From Terrimonas pollutisoli (GTDB lineage: Bacteria; Bacteroidota; Bacteroidia; Chitinophagales; Chitinophagaceae): a DNA stretch of 64,000 nt. Numbering within the stretch: position 1 is the stretch's first letter; the number at the start of each line of letters is the position of its first letter. Below, in pieces: positions 17,289 through 25,013 of this stretch. Below the pieces are notes generated by a model. The model saw only the letters and a list, made by a program, of their open reading frames with translations. It was not told the DNA's origin and did no database searches. The translations under genes were made by a program, and so were the position numbers. The stretch spans positions 124,001 to 188,000 of the forward strand of contig NZ_JARKNA010000006.1 in assembly GCF_029360765.1 (NCBI RefSeq). Direction: 5' to 3'.

Positions 17289-18170
17289 ATGGGACGCTTA
17301 AAAGATTATTTACAGTTGGTCAAGCTTTCGTTGAGTATCATGGTGGTGTTTAGCAGTGTGATCAGTTTTATGCTAAGCAAAGGTTTTGAGGCGTATGAAG
17401 ATAAATGGTTCAGGATACTCATGCTCTTTGTAGGTGGGATGCTGGTAACAGGCAGTGCCAATGCCATCAACCAGGTAGTTGAAAAAGATACGGATGCCAT
17501 GATGAAGCGAACGGGCAAGAGGCCGGTTGCTTCCGGCAGAATGAGTGTGGAACATGGATGGGCCTTTGCGATTATCACAGGTGCTATTGGTGTTTTTATA
17601 CTGGGTTATTTTTTCAACTTTCTCTCAGCCGGTTTGGCAGCGTTTAGTTTATTTCTGTATGCATTTATCTACACGCCGCTAAAGAAAGTAAGCTCTATTG
17701 CCGTGCTGGTTGGAGCGGTACCCGGTGCTTTGCCCTGCCTGATTGGCTGGACAGCGGGAGATGGTCAATTATCACTGGGAGGCTGGATCTTGTTTGGCAT
17801 TCAGTTCCTGTGGCAGTTCCCTCATTTCTGGGCTATTGCCTGGGTGGCACATAAGGATTATGCAACAGCAGGGTTTAGATTGTTGCCAGCTGATAAGGGA
17901 CCAACCAGGTTTACGGCATTGCAGACGATCATTTATTCATTGCTGTTAATACCGGTAACCGTATTGCCATTTTTGACCGGCATGTGCAGTTATGATGATG
18001 TAAAAGGCGTGATCAGCCTGTTCCTGGTAGTGCTGGCAAACCTGTTTATGTTGCTACGTTGTATAACGCTATATCAAAAAATGGACATAGCCTCGGCCAG
18101 GAAAGTGATGTTTGGAAGCTATTTGTATTTGCCGGTAGTATTGCTGGCTTTATTAATGAGTAAAATGTAA
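17289..18170 (+). CDS. ctaB: Protoheme IX farnesyltransferase (heme O synthase)
   Basis: CtaB/CyoE adds a farnesyl group to heme b to give heme O, the precursor of heme A for the oxidase encoded just upstream. It is a UbiA-family membrane prenyltransferase. The first Asp-rich motif appears as NQVVEKDTDAMMKRT (N61, E65, D69), followed by KRPVASG. A second conserved segment, WQFPHFWAIAWVAHKDY, is typical of CyoE. About nine helices are seen over 293 aa. I use the ATG at 17289; in-frame TTG and GTG codons just upstream are possible. No heme A synthase (CtaA) gene lies in the window. Confidence 0.95.
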   Translation: MGRLKDYLQLVKLSLSIMVVFSSVISFMLSKGFEAYEDKWFRILMLFVGGMLVTGSANAINQVVEKDTDAMMKRTGKRPVASGRMSVEHGWAFAIITGAIGVFILGYFFNFLSAGLAAFSLFLYAFIYTPLKKVSSIAVLVGAVPGALPCLIGWTAGDGQLSLGGWILFGIQFLWQFPHFWAIAWVAHKDYATAGFRLLPADKGPTRFTALQTIIYSLLLIPVTVLPFLTGMCSYDDVKGVISLFLVVLANLFMLLRCITLYQKMDIASARKVMFGSYLYLPVVLLALLMSKM

Positions 18171-18186
18171 CTATAATAAAAGTGTG

Positions 18187-18759
18187 ATGGAAGCGGTGAT
18201 GAATCAACAAAAAAATAGAATACATCCACATAAGTTTACTTTGTGGGTGGCGATAGCAAGCATACTGATGATGTTTGCCGGATTGACCAGTGCTTTTATT
18301 GTAAAAAGCAACCTGGTGGGCTGGAGGCAGATTGACATGCCGAAAATATTTTGGGTATCAACGGCTGTGATTGTATTGAGCAGCCTGATGATCCAAATGG
18401 CGTTGCGATCATTTCGTCAACGTGAAATGAGTAGCTATAGGTGGCAGATTGCTCTGACTGTTGTGTTAGGAATTGTCTTCGTGATTTGTCAGTGGCTGGG
18501 TTTTAAAGATCTTTGGGAGCAACAGGGTATTAAATTGAAAGGTGTAACCGGAGCAGGCCAGTTTTTATATGTGATATTTGGGTTACATGCCCTGCACGTT
18601 GTGGGCGGAGTGATAGCCCTGACGGTATTGACGATGAAAGCATTTTTTGGAAGACTGAAAGTATATAGTTCAATACCGGTAGAAGTAGCAGCTACTTACT
18701 GGCATTTTGTTGATATACTCTGGATTTACCTGTTGGTATTTTTTATTGTGATTGGATAG
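18187..18759 (+). CDS. Cytochrome c oxidase subunit III-like protein, short paralog
   Basis: This 190-aa protein has five hydrophobic helices and the subunit III end signature AATYWHFVDILWIYLLVFF. LHALHVVGGVIAL is another conserved subunit III segment. It is shorter than the second subunit III gene downstream at 18968, and pairs of such genes are usual in Bacteroidota act-cox operons. Subunit III stabilises the oxidase and is thought to help O2 entry. The ATG at 18187 is used; a GTG just before it and an ATG at 18199 are alternatives. It follows ctaB by 16 nt. Confidence 0.9.
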   Translation: MEAVMNQQKNRIHPHKFTLWVAIASILMMFAGLTSAFIVKSNLVGWRQIDMPKIFWVSTAVIVLSSLMIQMALRSFRQREMSSYRWQIALTVVLGIVFVICQWLGFKDLWEQQGIKLKGVTGAGQFLYVIFGLHALHVVGGVIALTVLTMKAFFGRLKVYSSIPVEVAATYWHFVDILWIYLLVFFIVIG

Positions 18760-18766
18760 TGAGTTT

Positions 18767-18960
18767 AAGTTTAACAGGTTCAATAGGTTTAAAAGGTTAA
18801 CTGCAACATGAACCAACTTTTGAAACCTCTTAAACTTCTGAAACCTTTTGAACTAAGAAGGAATTTGGAATTTTTTTAAACATGGATATAAGAAAGTTTG
18901 AATAATTGATGAAGTAGGGTGCTTCTGAAACTTGTTAAACTTTTAAACCTTTGGAACTTT
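18767..18960. repeat. Nine-nucleotide periodic array, second copy, plus partial third
   Basis: Forward units AAGTTTAAC, AGGTTCAAT, AGGTTTAAA and AGGTTAACT (18767-18802) are followed by inverted-sense units AAACCTCTT, AAACTTCTG and AAACCTTTTG (18823-18850). GGAATTT occurs twice at 18860-18873. A further run of AAACTT/TTAAACCT units lies at about 18923-18955. No gene is visible in this gap between the two subunit III genes. Confidence 0.8.
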
Positions 18961-18967
18961 AAATATT

Positions 18968-19840
18968 ATGGAGACAACAGCTACAGCGCATCAGACAAAA
19001 TGGTGGAGTGGAGGTAAAAGCCCCTTCAACCTGGAGTACGGAAAATTGATGATGTGGTATTTTTTGATGAGTGATGCGTTTACATTCGGCGCCTTCCTGA
19101 TCTCATACGGAAGTATTCGTTTCAGTCAAAACTTCTGGCCCGATCCAAACGTAGTGTTCAATGCATTTCCGGGTGCAGGGCATGCTAATTTGCCTTTGGC
19201 CTTTGTGAGTGTAATGACATTTATCTTGATCATTAGTTCGGTAACAATGGTATTGGCGGTACATGCCGGTCACAAAGGAGATAAGCAAGGTGTAATAAAA
19301 TGGTTGGCCTGGACTATTGTTGGTGGCTTAGCTTTCCTGGGTTGTCAGGCATGGGAATGGCATCACTTAATCACCGGGACACATCCAACGCTGATCGATG
19401 GTACCATTCAGTGGGTGGGGCAAACAACTACCGTCAACCCCTGGGGTGATTTGGTAGGTGCTGAACAGGCGAGTGCAGCTTTGAAAAACTCATCACAACA
19501 TTCATTGGCGCTGCTGGCACACGAACAAAATCATTCGCTGGTGCATGAGCAGCTGATGGGAATGCCAAAAGAAAAGTTGATCGATATGATCAATGTATCC
19601 GAACTGCATATCCGGAAGAACGGACCGGTGGCATTCGGTGGTTACTTTTATGGAATCACAGGTTTCCATGGCTTCCACGTATTTTCTGGTGTTATCATTA
19701 ATATGGTGATGCTGATCATGACACAAAAAGATGTGTTTGCAAAGAGAGGACATTACCTGATGATAGAAAAAGCTGGTTTGTACTGGCACTTTGTAGACCT
19801 GGTATGGGTTTTCGTATTCCTGTGTTTTTATTTGATTTAA
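18968..19840 (+). CDS. ctaE: Cytochrome c oxidase subunit III
   Basis: This 290-aa protein is the full-length subunit III. It has the N-terminal segment KLMMWYFLMSDAFTFGAFL, a central helix GGLAFLGCQAWEWHHLI, and the C-terminal signatures GITGFHGFHVFSG and AGLYWHFVDLVWVFVFLCF. A soluble insertion of about 80 residues (145-225, including HSLVHEQLMGMPKEKLIDM) separates the helices and is typical of the Bacteroidota version. The ATG at 18968 is clear. The gene ends directly at a palindromic element. Confidence 0.94.
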   Translation: METTATAHQTKWWSGGKSPFNLEYGKLMMWYFLMSDAFTFGAFLISYGSIRFSQNFWPDPNVVFNAFPGAGHANLPLAFVSVMTFILIISSVTMVLAVHAGHKGDKQGVIKWLAWTIVGGLAFLGCQAWEWHHLITGTHPTLIDGTIQWVGQTTTVNPWGDLVGAEQASAALKNSSQHSLALLAHEQNHSLVHEQLMGMPKEKLIDMINVSELHIRKNGPVAFGGYFYGITGFHGFHVFSGVIINMVMLIMTQKDVFAKRGHYLMIEKAGLYWHFVDLVWVFVFLCFYLI

Positions 19841-20014
19841 AACCCCTGTCTCCGCCGCGGCGGAGGACTTAGAATGAAACCGGGTTTAGATTTGGAAGTT
19901 CTTTATAGTAATTAATTAATATTTTTTAATAGACCAATTCATTAAAGCAGGATATTTTCAACTTTAATGACTATTCGAAAGCTCCTTTAGGGGTTTGGGG
20001 TTAAACTTTTTTAT
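19841..20014. repeat. ctaE-subunit IV gap: palindromic element at the stop codon
   Basis: The element begins with the first base after the ctaE stop: AACCCCTGTC, then the perfect 16-bp palindrome CTCCGCCGCGGCGGAG (19850-19865) and GACTTAG. It has the same frame (CCCCTGTC...GGA(C)TTAG) as the pieces after actB and actC. TATTCGAAAGCTCC near 19971 recalls the TTTTCGAAAAGC repeats. Confidence 0.7.
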
Positions 20015-20476
20015 ATGGATCAACACGCAATGTCATCTGAAATCACCATTCCGCACCAGCATCAGACGGATGAAGAATTCAGGAAGAAGGTAAGAAAGAC
20101 AACCATACTGCTGTCAGTGATCACGGTGATTGAGCTGGCAATTGGTTTAGGGATTTATACAATACACAAAGGACCTGATCCCAGTCACCTGTTGGTATTG
20201 ATGTTTAAAGGTGTAGTATGCATCCTGACGCTGGCCAAGGCTTATTATATCGTTTCTGTCTTTATGCACCTGGGTGACGAGATCAGGAACATGATCATGA
20301 CCATTGTGGTACCGCTGTTGTTATTCATCTGGTTTATCATTGCGTTTATTGTCGACGGTAATTCCTATAAGAATCTTCGCAATACATATGACAAGCATTT
20401 CGAGGAGTCTACTATGCCGCAGCAGCACCATGCAGAGAAGAAAGCTCCTGAAGAGGTGAAGCCCGGTAAGCAGTAA
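20015..20476 (+). CDS. Cytochrome c oxidase subunit IV-like protein
   Basis: This 153-aa protein has a soluble His-rich N-terminus (EITIPHQHQTDEEF) and three membrane helices (about residues 29-48, 60-83 and 92-113). It ends in a charged, His-containing tail. The layout and position after subunit III match the small prokaryotic COX4 (CtaF-type) subunit that stabilises the binuclear centre. ASN-type catalytic residues are not expected. ATG at 20015. It is the last structural gene of the oxidase; a terminator-like hairpin follows. Confidence 0.88.
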   Translation: MDQHAMSSEITIPHQHQTDEEFRKKVRKTTILLSVITVIELAIGLGIYTIHKGPDPSHLLVLMFKGVVCILTLAKAYYIVSVFMHLGDEIRNMIMTIVVPLLLFIWFIIAFIVDGNSYKNLRNTYDKHFEESTMPQQHHAEKKAPEEVKPGKQ

Positions 20477-20498
20477 ACTTTTGTTATAAAAATTTGAT

Positions 20499-20535
20499 CG
20501 CCGGTCTTTGCAACTGCATTTCAGACCGGCGATTT
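20499..20535 (+). terminator. Hairpin after the oxidase genes
   Basis: CGCCGGTCT (20499-20507) pairs perfectly with AGACCGGCG (20523-20531) around a 15-nt loop, followed by ATTTTATTAT. It probably ends or attenuates the act-cox transcript before sco. Confidence 0.7.
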
Positions 20536-20536
20536 T

Positions 20537-20893
20537 ATTATAAGAGTCGCTTAAAATTTAAAGGGGTGCTACAGTAATGGGACGGCCTCAGAAAAATGGC
20601 GTTAAGAAATTTGTTAAGTGAAGCGTTAAGCGGCGAAAATGTTGATGAGAATTTTAAAAGCAGATACATAGAATTGCTGAGTAGCGATATGCTGATGATA
20701 GTAAGCTTTTTCGCCGTAGCGTAACGAAACAAATTTTAGCCATTTTTCTGCAGCCTTGATTTTTTTGTTACTTTTTGCATCAAGGCAAAAAGTAAAACAG
20801 AATATACGATTATTAAAACGACTTAACTAATGAAGACGTTGCGAGAAGTTTTACCTGGAAATAATTTAGCGACTATAGATAAATGATGTATCT
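20537..20893. other. Gene-free stretch with an inverted repeat and a doubtful 42-codon frame
   Basis: GCCTTGAT (20753-20760) and ATCAAGGC (20779-20786) are inverted around an AT-rich loop containing TGTTACTTTTTG. GTTAAG occurs three times at 20601-20631. The plus strand has an ORF at 20596-20724 (MALRNLLSEALSGENV...) with no recognisable family; a minus-strand frame (20538-20732) overlaps it. Neither is convincing, and the stretch may be decayed sequence. Confidence 0.45.
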
Positions 20894-21688
20894 GTGAACA
20901 AGAAAGCGTTATATGCATTGTTGCTGGCAGTATTAGTGCCACTGCTTTGTTATTTTATCGTCAAGGGTTATAGTGATTCGGCCATTCATATGCCGCGTCA
21001 TTACCTGGCGGATTCCATCATTACCAAAACAGAAAAAGGCAAGAAAGTTTCTGATACGGCCTGGCATAAATTGCCCGACTTTTCATTGACTAACCAACAA
21101 GGTGACACCGTTTCATGGTCATCGCTGAAAGGAAAAGTAGTCGTAGCTGATTTTTTCTTTACGCATTGTCCCACTATTTGTCCGCGGCTTACCAGCAATA
21201 TGCGTTGGTTGCAGCAGTCGATCAATAATTCGCAACGGGTTGGCGATAAAACGCCTGACTTTCTGCATTTCCTGTCTTTCAGTATCGACCCCGAAAGAGA
21301 TTCAGTGCCCAGGTTGAAACAATGGGCAGACCGCTTCCAGGTAAATCCTGAACAATGGTGGTTGCTAACCGGTCCCAAGAAGGAAATTTATGATATGGCT
21401 ATTAATGAAATGAAGATTGGCGTAGTAGACGGCCAGGGTGTTGATACGAACTTTATTCATACCGATCATTTTGTTTTGATCGATAGCAACCGTCATGTGC
21501 GGGGTTATTATCATGGGTTGGATTCAGCTTCGCTCAGGCAATTGTCCAATGATATTATTTTACTAACCATGGAAAAAGATCCAACGCGGAAAAGTTTCCT
21601 GGCAGGTAAGCTGCAACTGATCGCTGTGGTCTTTCTGATAGCGATCCTGGGTGTGGGTGTATTATTAATTATTATTCGAAAAAAATAG
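20894..21688 (+). CDS. sco: SCO1/SenC-type copper chaperone for cytochrome oxidase
   Basis: Sco proteins have a thioredoxin fold, bind copper and help assemble the CuA site of subunit II. A membrane anchor at residues 5-23 is followed by the Sco domain. The copper motif CPTICP has C91 and C95, and His188 in FIHTDHFVLID is the likely third ligand. LSFSIDPERDSVPRLKQW is a typical family segment. Unusually there is a second hydrophobic helix at the C-terminus (LIAVVFLIAILGVGVLLI). The start appears to be GTG at 20894; the nearby ATGs are out of frame. It is followed after 3 nt by the DUF420 gene, so the two are probably cotranscribed. Confidence 0.93.
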   Translation: MNKKALYALLLAVLVPLLCYFIVKGYSDSAIHMPRHYLADSIITKTEKGKKVSDTAWHKLPDFSLTNQQGDTVSWSSLKGKVVVADFFFTHCPTICPRLTSNMRWLQQSINNSQRVGDKTPDFLHFLSFSIDPERDSVPRLKQWADRFQVNPEQWWLLTGPKKEIYDMAINEMKIGVVDGQGVDTNFIHTDHFVLIDSNRHVRGYYHGLDSASLRQLSNDIILLTMEKDPTRKSFLAGKLQLIAVVFLIAILGVGVLLIIIRKK

Positions 21689-21691
21689 AAA

Positions 21692-22231
21692 ATGCTGTTA
21701 CCTGTTTGGAAAAAAAATGACCAAAAAGCTTCATGGCTGATCATCGTCTTTTCTATAATTGTTTTCGCGGCGGTTGTATTATTGAGCCGGGTAAAATTGG
21801 AAGTGGACCTTGGTTTCGATGTACATCTCTTTGCAAAGCTAAATGCACTGATCAATTCGGCAGTAGCGGTTTTGCTGATCGTAGCCTTATGGGCTGTTAA
21901 AACAGGTAAGTATGAAGCGCATAAAAGGATAATGCTGACAGCGATGGTTTTATCTATCCTGTTTTTGGTCAGCTATATCTGTCATCACTTATTTGCAGGT
22001 GAAACTAAATTTGGTGGTGAAGGCACATCCAAAATGATTTACTATATCATACTCGGCACACATATTCCTCTGGCCGGTCTTATTCTTCCTTTTATTTTGT
22101 TTACAGCTTACCGTGGCCTCATAGGTGAATATGCACGGCATAAAAAGCTGGCCCGCATTACCTGGCCTGTTTGGCTTTATGTTGCCATCACAGGCGTGGC
22201 GGTGTACCTGATGATCAGTCCGTATTATTAA
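21692..22231 (+). CDS. DUF420 membrane protein, CtaM/YozB-like oxidase assembly factor
   Basis: This 179-aa protein has four or five hydrophobic helices and the DUF420 features: VHLFAKLNALINSAVAVLL, KTGKYEAHKRIMLTAMVLS and HHLFAG, with His and Lys residues in the membrane region. Firmicute DUF420 proteins (CtaM/YozB) are needed for active heme A oxidases. The position after sco and the oxidase genes supports the same role here. Its ATG at 21692 lies 3 nt after the sco stop, suggesting coupling. A perfect 12-bp hairpin follows the gene. Confidence 0.9.
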   Translation: MLLPVWKKNDQKASWLIIVFSIIVFAAVVLLSRVKLEVDLGFDVHLFAKLNALINSAVAVLLIVALWAVKTGKYEAHKRIMLTAMVLSILFLVSYICHHLFAGETKFGGEGTSKMIYYIILGTHIPLAGLILPFILFTAYRGLIGEYARHKKLARITWPVWLYVAITGVAVYLMISPYY

Positions 22232-22235
22232 GGCA

Positions 22236-22262
22236 AATTCTGCCACAACCTGTGGCAGAATT
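22236..22262 (+). terminator. Hairpin after DUF420 gene
   Basis: AATTCTGCCACA (22236-22247) pairs perfectly with TGTGGCAGAATT (22251-22262) around a 3-nt loop. No T-tract follows, so it may act as an mRNA 3' end or a weak terminator. Confidence 0.6.
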
Positions 22263-22397
22263 ATCAACCAGTAAAAAACTGCCAGCACCAGAATTAGTAT
22301 GAAACCAGGAGAGCGAACCCATTCCTGCTGCGGCTTGTTGGTTTTGGGTTTCCTGGTGAAGGCTTTTCAGTGTCATTTATTTTGTATGCAGCTATTG

Positions 22398-22508
22398 TTA
22401 AATCCCTTTGATTTCATATTCTGAATACTCCGGCGTAACACCCACTGCCTTTACAGCAACAATCTCATCCAGCTCAATATTTTTATAACCAGTGGCATCA
22501 AAATTTTT
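22398..22508 (-). pseudogene. Remnant of a repeat protein (GVTPEY-type repeat)
   Basis: Read on the minus strand, this stretch encodes IKNFDATGYKNIELDEIVAV then KAVGVTPEYSEYEIKGI and a stop. That matches the roughly 20-residue repeat (GYKNLxxDELVALKxxGVTPEY) at the C-terminus of Bacteroidota BlaR1/M56-type sensor proteins. A stop codon (rc of 22509-22513 region) lies directly upstream in frame, and beyond it VKKSGITGVEIV may be another decayed repeat. No full gene remains, so this is a gene fossil. The rest of the 22263-22588 gap shows nothing else besides a promoter-like site. Confidence 0.55.
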
Positions 22509-22524
22509 AATGGATCAATGTTGA

Positions 22525-22532
22525 TAATTTTG
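22525..22532 (+). promoter_or_regulatory. -7 promoter element for the YCII gene
   Basis: TAATTTTG matches TAnnTTTG exactly and lies about 57 nt before the ATG at 22589. The -33 element is poor (a T-run at 22504-22508). Confidence 0.4.
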
Positions 22533-22588
22533 CATTACTATCTCAACTCCTGTAATACCTGATTTCTTCACCGCTAAAACTTACCAAT

Positions 22589-22930
22589 ATGAAAAAATTT
22601 GTCGTTCTCTATCATGCGCCTTTTGGTGCTATGCAGGAAACAGCCAATATGGAGCCGGAGGACCAGGTGAAGGGAATGGAAGCATGGAGGCAATGGGCGA
22701 ACCAATGCGGTGATAAATTGATTGATTTGGGCTCGCCACTGATGAACGGACAAGAACTACTTCCCAATGGCCAGGCCATAAGCAGTAACCGAAATGTGGC
22801 CGGTTATTCTATTTTGCAGGCAAACGACATGAACGAAGCCAAATCACTGTTAATAGGTCATCCGCATTTACAATGGAATACCGGAGCGTCCATAGAAATA
22901 CATGAATCAATGCCTTTACCAGGCATGTAG
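22589..22930 (+). CDS. YCII-related domain protein
   Basis: This 113-aa protein has a single ferredoxin-like alpha/beta barrel of the YCII/DGPF type. It starts MKKFVVLYHAPFGAMQE and contains NRNVAGYSILQANDMNEAKSL and the HPHL segment (GHPHLQWN), the family's characteristic second half. The His and Asp of the fold are thought to form a small active site, but no substrate is known for this subgroup. It is cytoplasmic, with no signal peptide. The gene is monocistronic, convergent with the peptidase at 23003. Confidence 0.88.
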   Translation: MKKFVVLYHAPFGAMQETANMEPEDQVKGMEAWRQWANQCGDKLIDLGSPLMNGQELLPNGQAISSNRNVAGYSILQANDMNEAKSLLIGHPHLQWNTGASIEIHESMPLPGM

Positions 22931-23002
22931 ATGATAGTTTCAGGCATTCATTTTTTCTTTTAATGACAAGGTTAAACCTGGATAAAAGCTGTATCAGTAT
23001 AG

Positions 23003-24871
23003 CTAAAATCCTTTCTTAGGGGTGCCACTCAACCAAGACCCTCTCAACTTTAATTGTTCCGGTGTCGCCTGTTCATCAAATTTCAACTGGTGTAGTTTCG
23101 GTTTGTCTACCATCATGGCTGGCGCAGTTAAAGTCATCAACTGCGGTTGCCCATTAGCTATGCTGCGTCTCACTTCTATTTTTACCGGATCGCCTTCTTT
23201 GGTGTTGCTAAAAAATTGCTGTATCAAATTTCCTGCATTGCTAAGCGTTAAGGTTTTACCATTCAGGCTTACTAACTCATCATTCAATTGGTAGCCCATT
23301 TTCTTTCCAAAGTCATCCATTGCCTTCACATCATTCACTACGATCCTTCCCAACGAATCAGCAGTGAGGCCAATGCTACCCAGGGAAATGGTCCGGCTCA
23401 TTTCTGTCGGAATATATTTCACTCCTGCCAGTCCGAAATATTTTTCATAAGGAATAGGTTCGCTGCCCTGAACATACTTCAGCAAAAATTCCTTTATTTC
23501 CGGGTAAGTCAATTTTTCGATCTCATCAAACAATTGCTCATCCTCAAAATATTTATCCTTTCCATATTTCACCCCCAGGTCATGCTTCAGATCCCGCAAG
23601 CCATATTGATTACCGGAAAGATGAAGCAAATAAAGATCAAGACAGGCCGAGATCAACGCACCTTTCTGGTACACATTGTTGTATTGATCCGCATATTTAC
23701 CAGCACTCTCCTTGCTCATCTCCGTAAAGGAAAGATCATCCTTGTAATGGCTCCGTGAATAGTTTATCTTTTGGGCCATTGTTTCCAAAAATTTCTCAGG
23801 AGTGATCAGTCCGCCCCATACCTGCACATGATGCGCATAGTACTCGGTACTTCCTTCGTAAAGCCAGAGATGTTTGGATAGCACCGTCTCATTGAAATTA
23901 AATTCCTTTACTTCTTTAGAGCTGATTGTGAGTGGTGTCACGATATGAAAAAATTCATGCGAAGAAATATCTACCCACATACCAATACCTTCTTCCTGCG
24001 GCTGTTCAGGCACACTGTAAAAAGAAGAATAGGAATGCTCCCACGCACCTGCACTGCTGAGTGGTTTTTGTTCACCATTGAAATAATAGATGAAAGCATA
24101 TTTATCGACTGGCAATTTGCCTTTTAAATAATCTTTTGTTGCCATTAAGAGTTTGTCCAAATGGGTTGCGATGAATTTTGAGGTCACCAGCTTTTTGGGA
24201 GAATAAACAGCGATCAGTACATCGGCATTGCCCACCCGGATAGTAGTGGTATCCGGCAAAGAAAACATGATAGGTGAATCATAAAGTTCGTCTGCATTAC
24301 TTACACGAAACAGGTCGCTCGTCGCAGTGCTTGAAACAGGTTTTAAACCCGTAGCGGCATAAAAACCTTTTGGTTTGGTAAACGATAAATCAAAAGCGTT
24401 TTTCTTCATGCCATCGAAATAGCCAAAGAGCCCAGGCGTATTGATTACAAAATTTTTACCTGCTTCGAAATTGGTACCGCACATGGTGTACACTTTGTTT
24501 TTTATTTCTGAATCCCAGGTGTCTTCCACCTTGTACGTGATGCGGTTTAGTTTATCAGCATTTTTAATCTCCCAACTATTATCGCCCGTTTGCTTTACCG
24601 GCAATTCCGAGCCTGTCTTTGTAAAGGCTTTCAGGTTGTGTACGTACTTGCCATAATTGCTGTTCATGTAAGTTCCCGGAACGATCTTGGGAAAATAGAA
24701 CACAATGTTTTTCTTTGTAACAGTTGGGGTAATCAATTCAACCGCCAGCTGATCATCATCCGCCTTCGTAAGATCAACTGCATAACGATAATTATCCTGG
24801 GCGTTGATATTAGAAAAATAAAATAGACCAAAGACCACGATAATTATCCTGGGAAATAGGCTGGTGTTCAT
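23003..24871 (-). CDS. Exported M61-family (glycyl) aminopeptidase with PDZ domain
   Basis: This 622-aa protein starts with a signal peptide (MNTSLFPRIIIVVFGLFYFS, cleavage near NAQ). It has the M61 layout: an N-terminal beta domain (about 25-200), then a gluzincin catalytic domain with zinc motif HEFFH (H305, E306, H309) and third ligand Glu in LYEGSTEYY (about 339-343). A PDZ domain follows at about 480-580 (LNDELVSLNGKTLTLSNAGN). M61 enzymes release N-terminal Gly or Ala residues or cleave peptides in the periplasm. The gene is single, with its own upstream region. Confidence 0.93.
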   Translation of the reverse strand: MNTSLFPRIIIVVFGLFYFSNINAQDNYRYAVDLTKADDDQLAVELITPTVTKKNIVFYFPKIVPGTYMNSNYGKYVHNLKAFTKTGSELPVKQTGDNSWEIKNADKLNRITYKVEDTWDSEIKNKVYTMCGTNFEAGKNFVINTPGLFGYFDGMKKNAFDLSFTKPKGFYAATGLKPVSSTATSDLFRVSNADELYDSPIMFSLPDTTTIRVGNADVLIAVYSPKKLVTSKFIATHLDKLLMATKDYLKGKLPVDKYAFIYYFNGEQKPLSSAGAWEHSYSSFYSVPEQPQEEGIGMWVDISSHEFFHIVTPLTISSKEVKEFNFNETVLSKHLWLYEGSTEYYAHHVQVWGGLITPEKFLETMAQKINYSRSHYKDDLSFTEMSKESAGKYADQYNNVYQKGALISACLDLYLLHLSGNQYGLRDLKHDLGVKYGKDKYFEDEQLFDEIEKLTYPEIKEFLLKYVQGSEPIPYEKYFGLAGVKYIPTEMSRTISLGSIGLTADSLGRIVVNDVKAMDDFGKKMGYQLNDELVSLNGKTLTLSNAGNLIQQFFSNTKEGDPVKIEVRRSIANGQPQLMTLTAPAMMVDKPKLHQLKFDEQATPEQLKLRGSWLSGTPKKGF

Positions 24872-25013
24872 TGCTGAAAATTTATTAGGAACAAAGAAAG
24901 TCTTATTAAATGGATGATTATTTCAAAATCGTACAGGCGGTCTTTTTATTCAATGAACGAAACGGATTGGAATAAATCGGTATAAATTGAAGTGTTCTGT
25001 AGCCCACAATGCA

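Noticed and set aside
14072..18850. Periodic arrays as CRISPR
   Set aside because: Units are 7-9 nt without spacers and no cas gene is present.
23288..23758. 156-codon plus-strand ORF
   Set aside because: It is antisense to the M61 peptidase, including its catalytic domain region.
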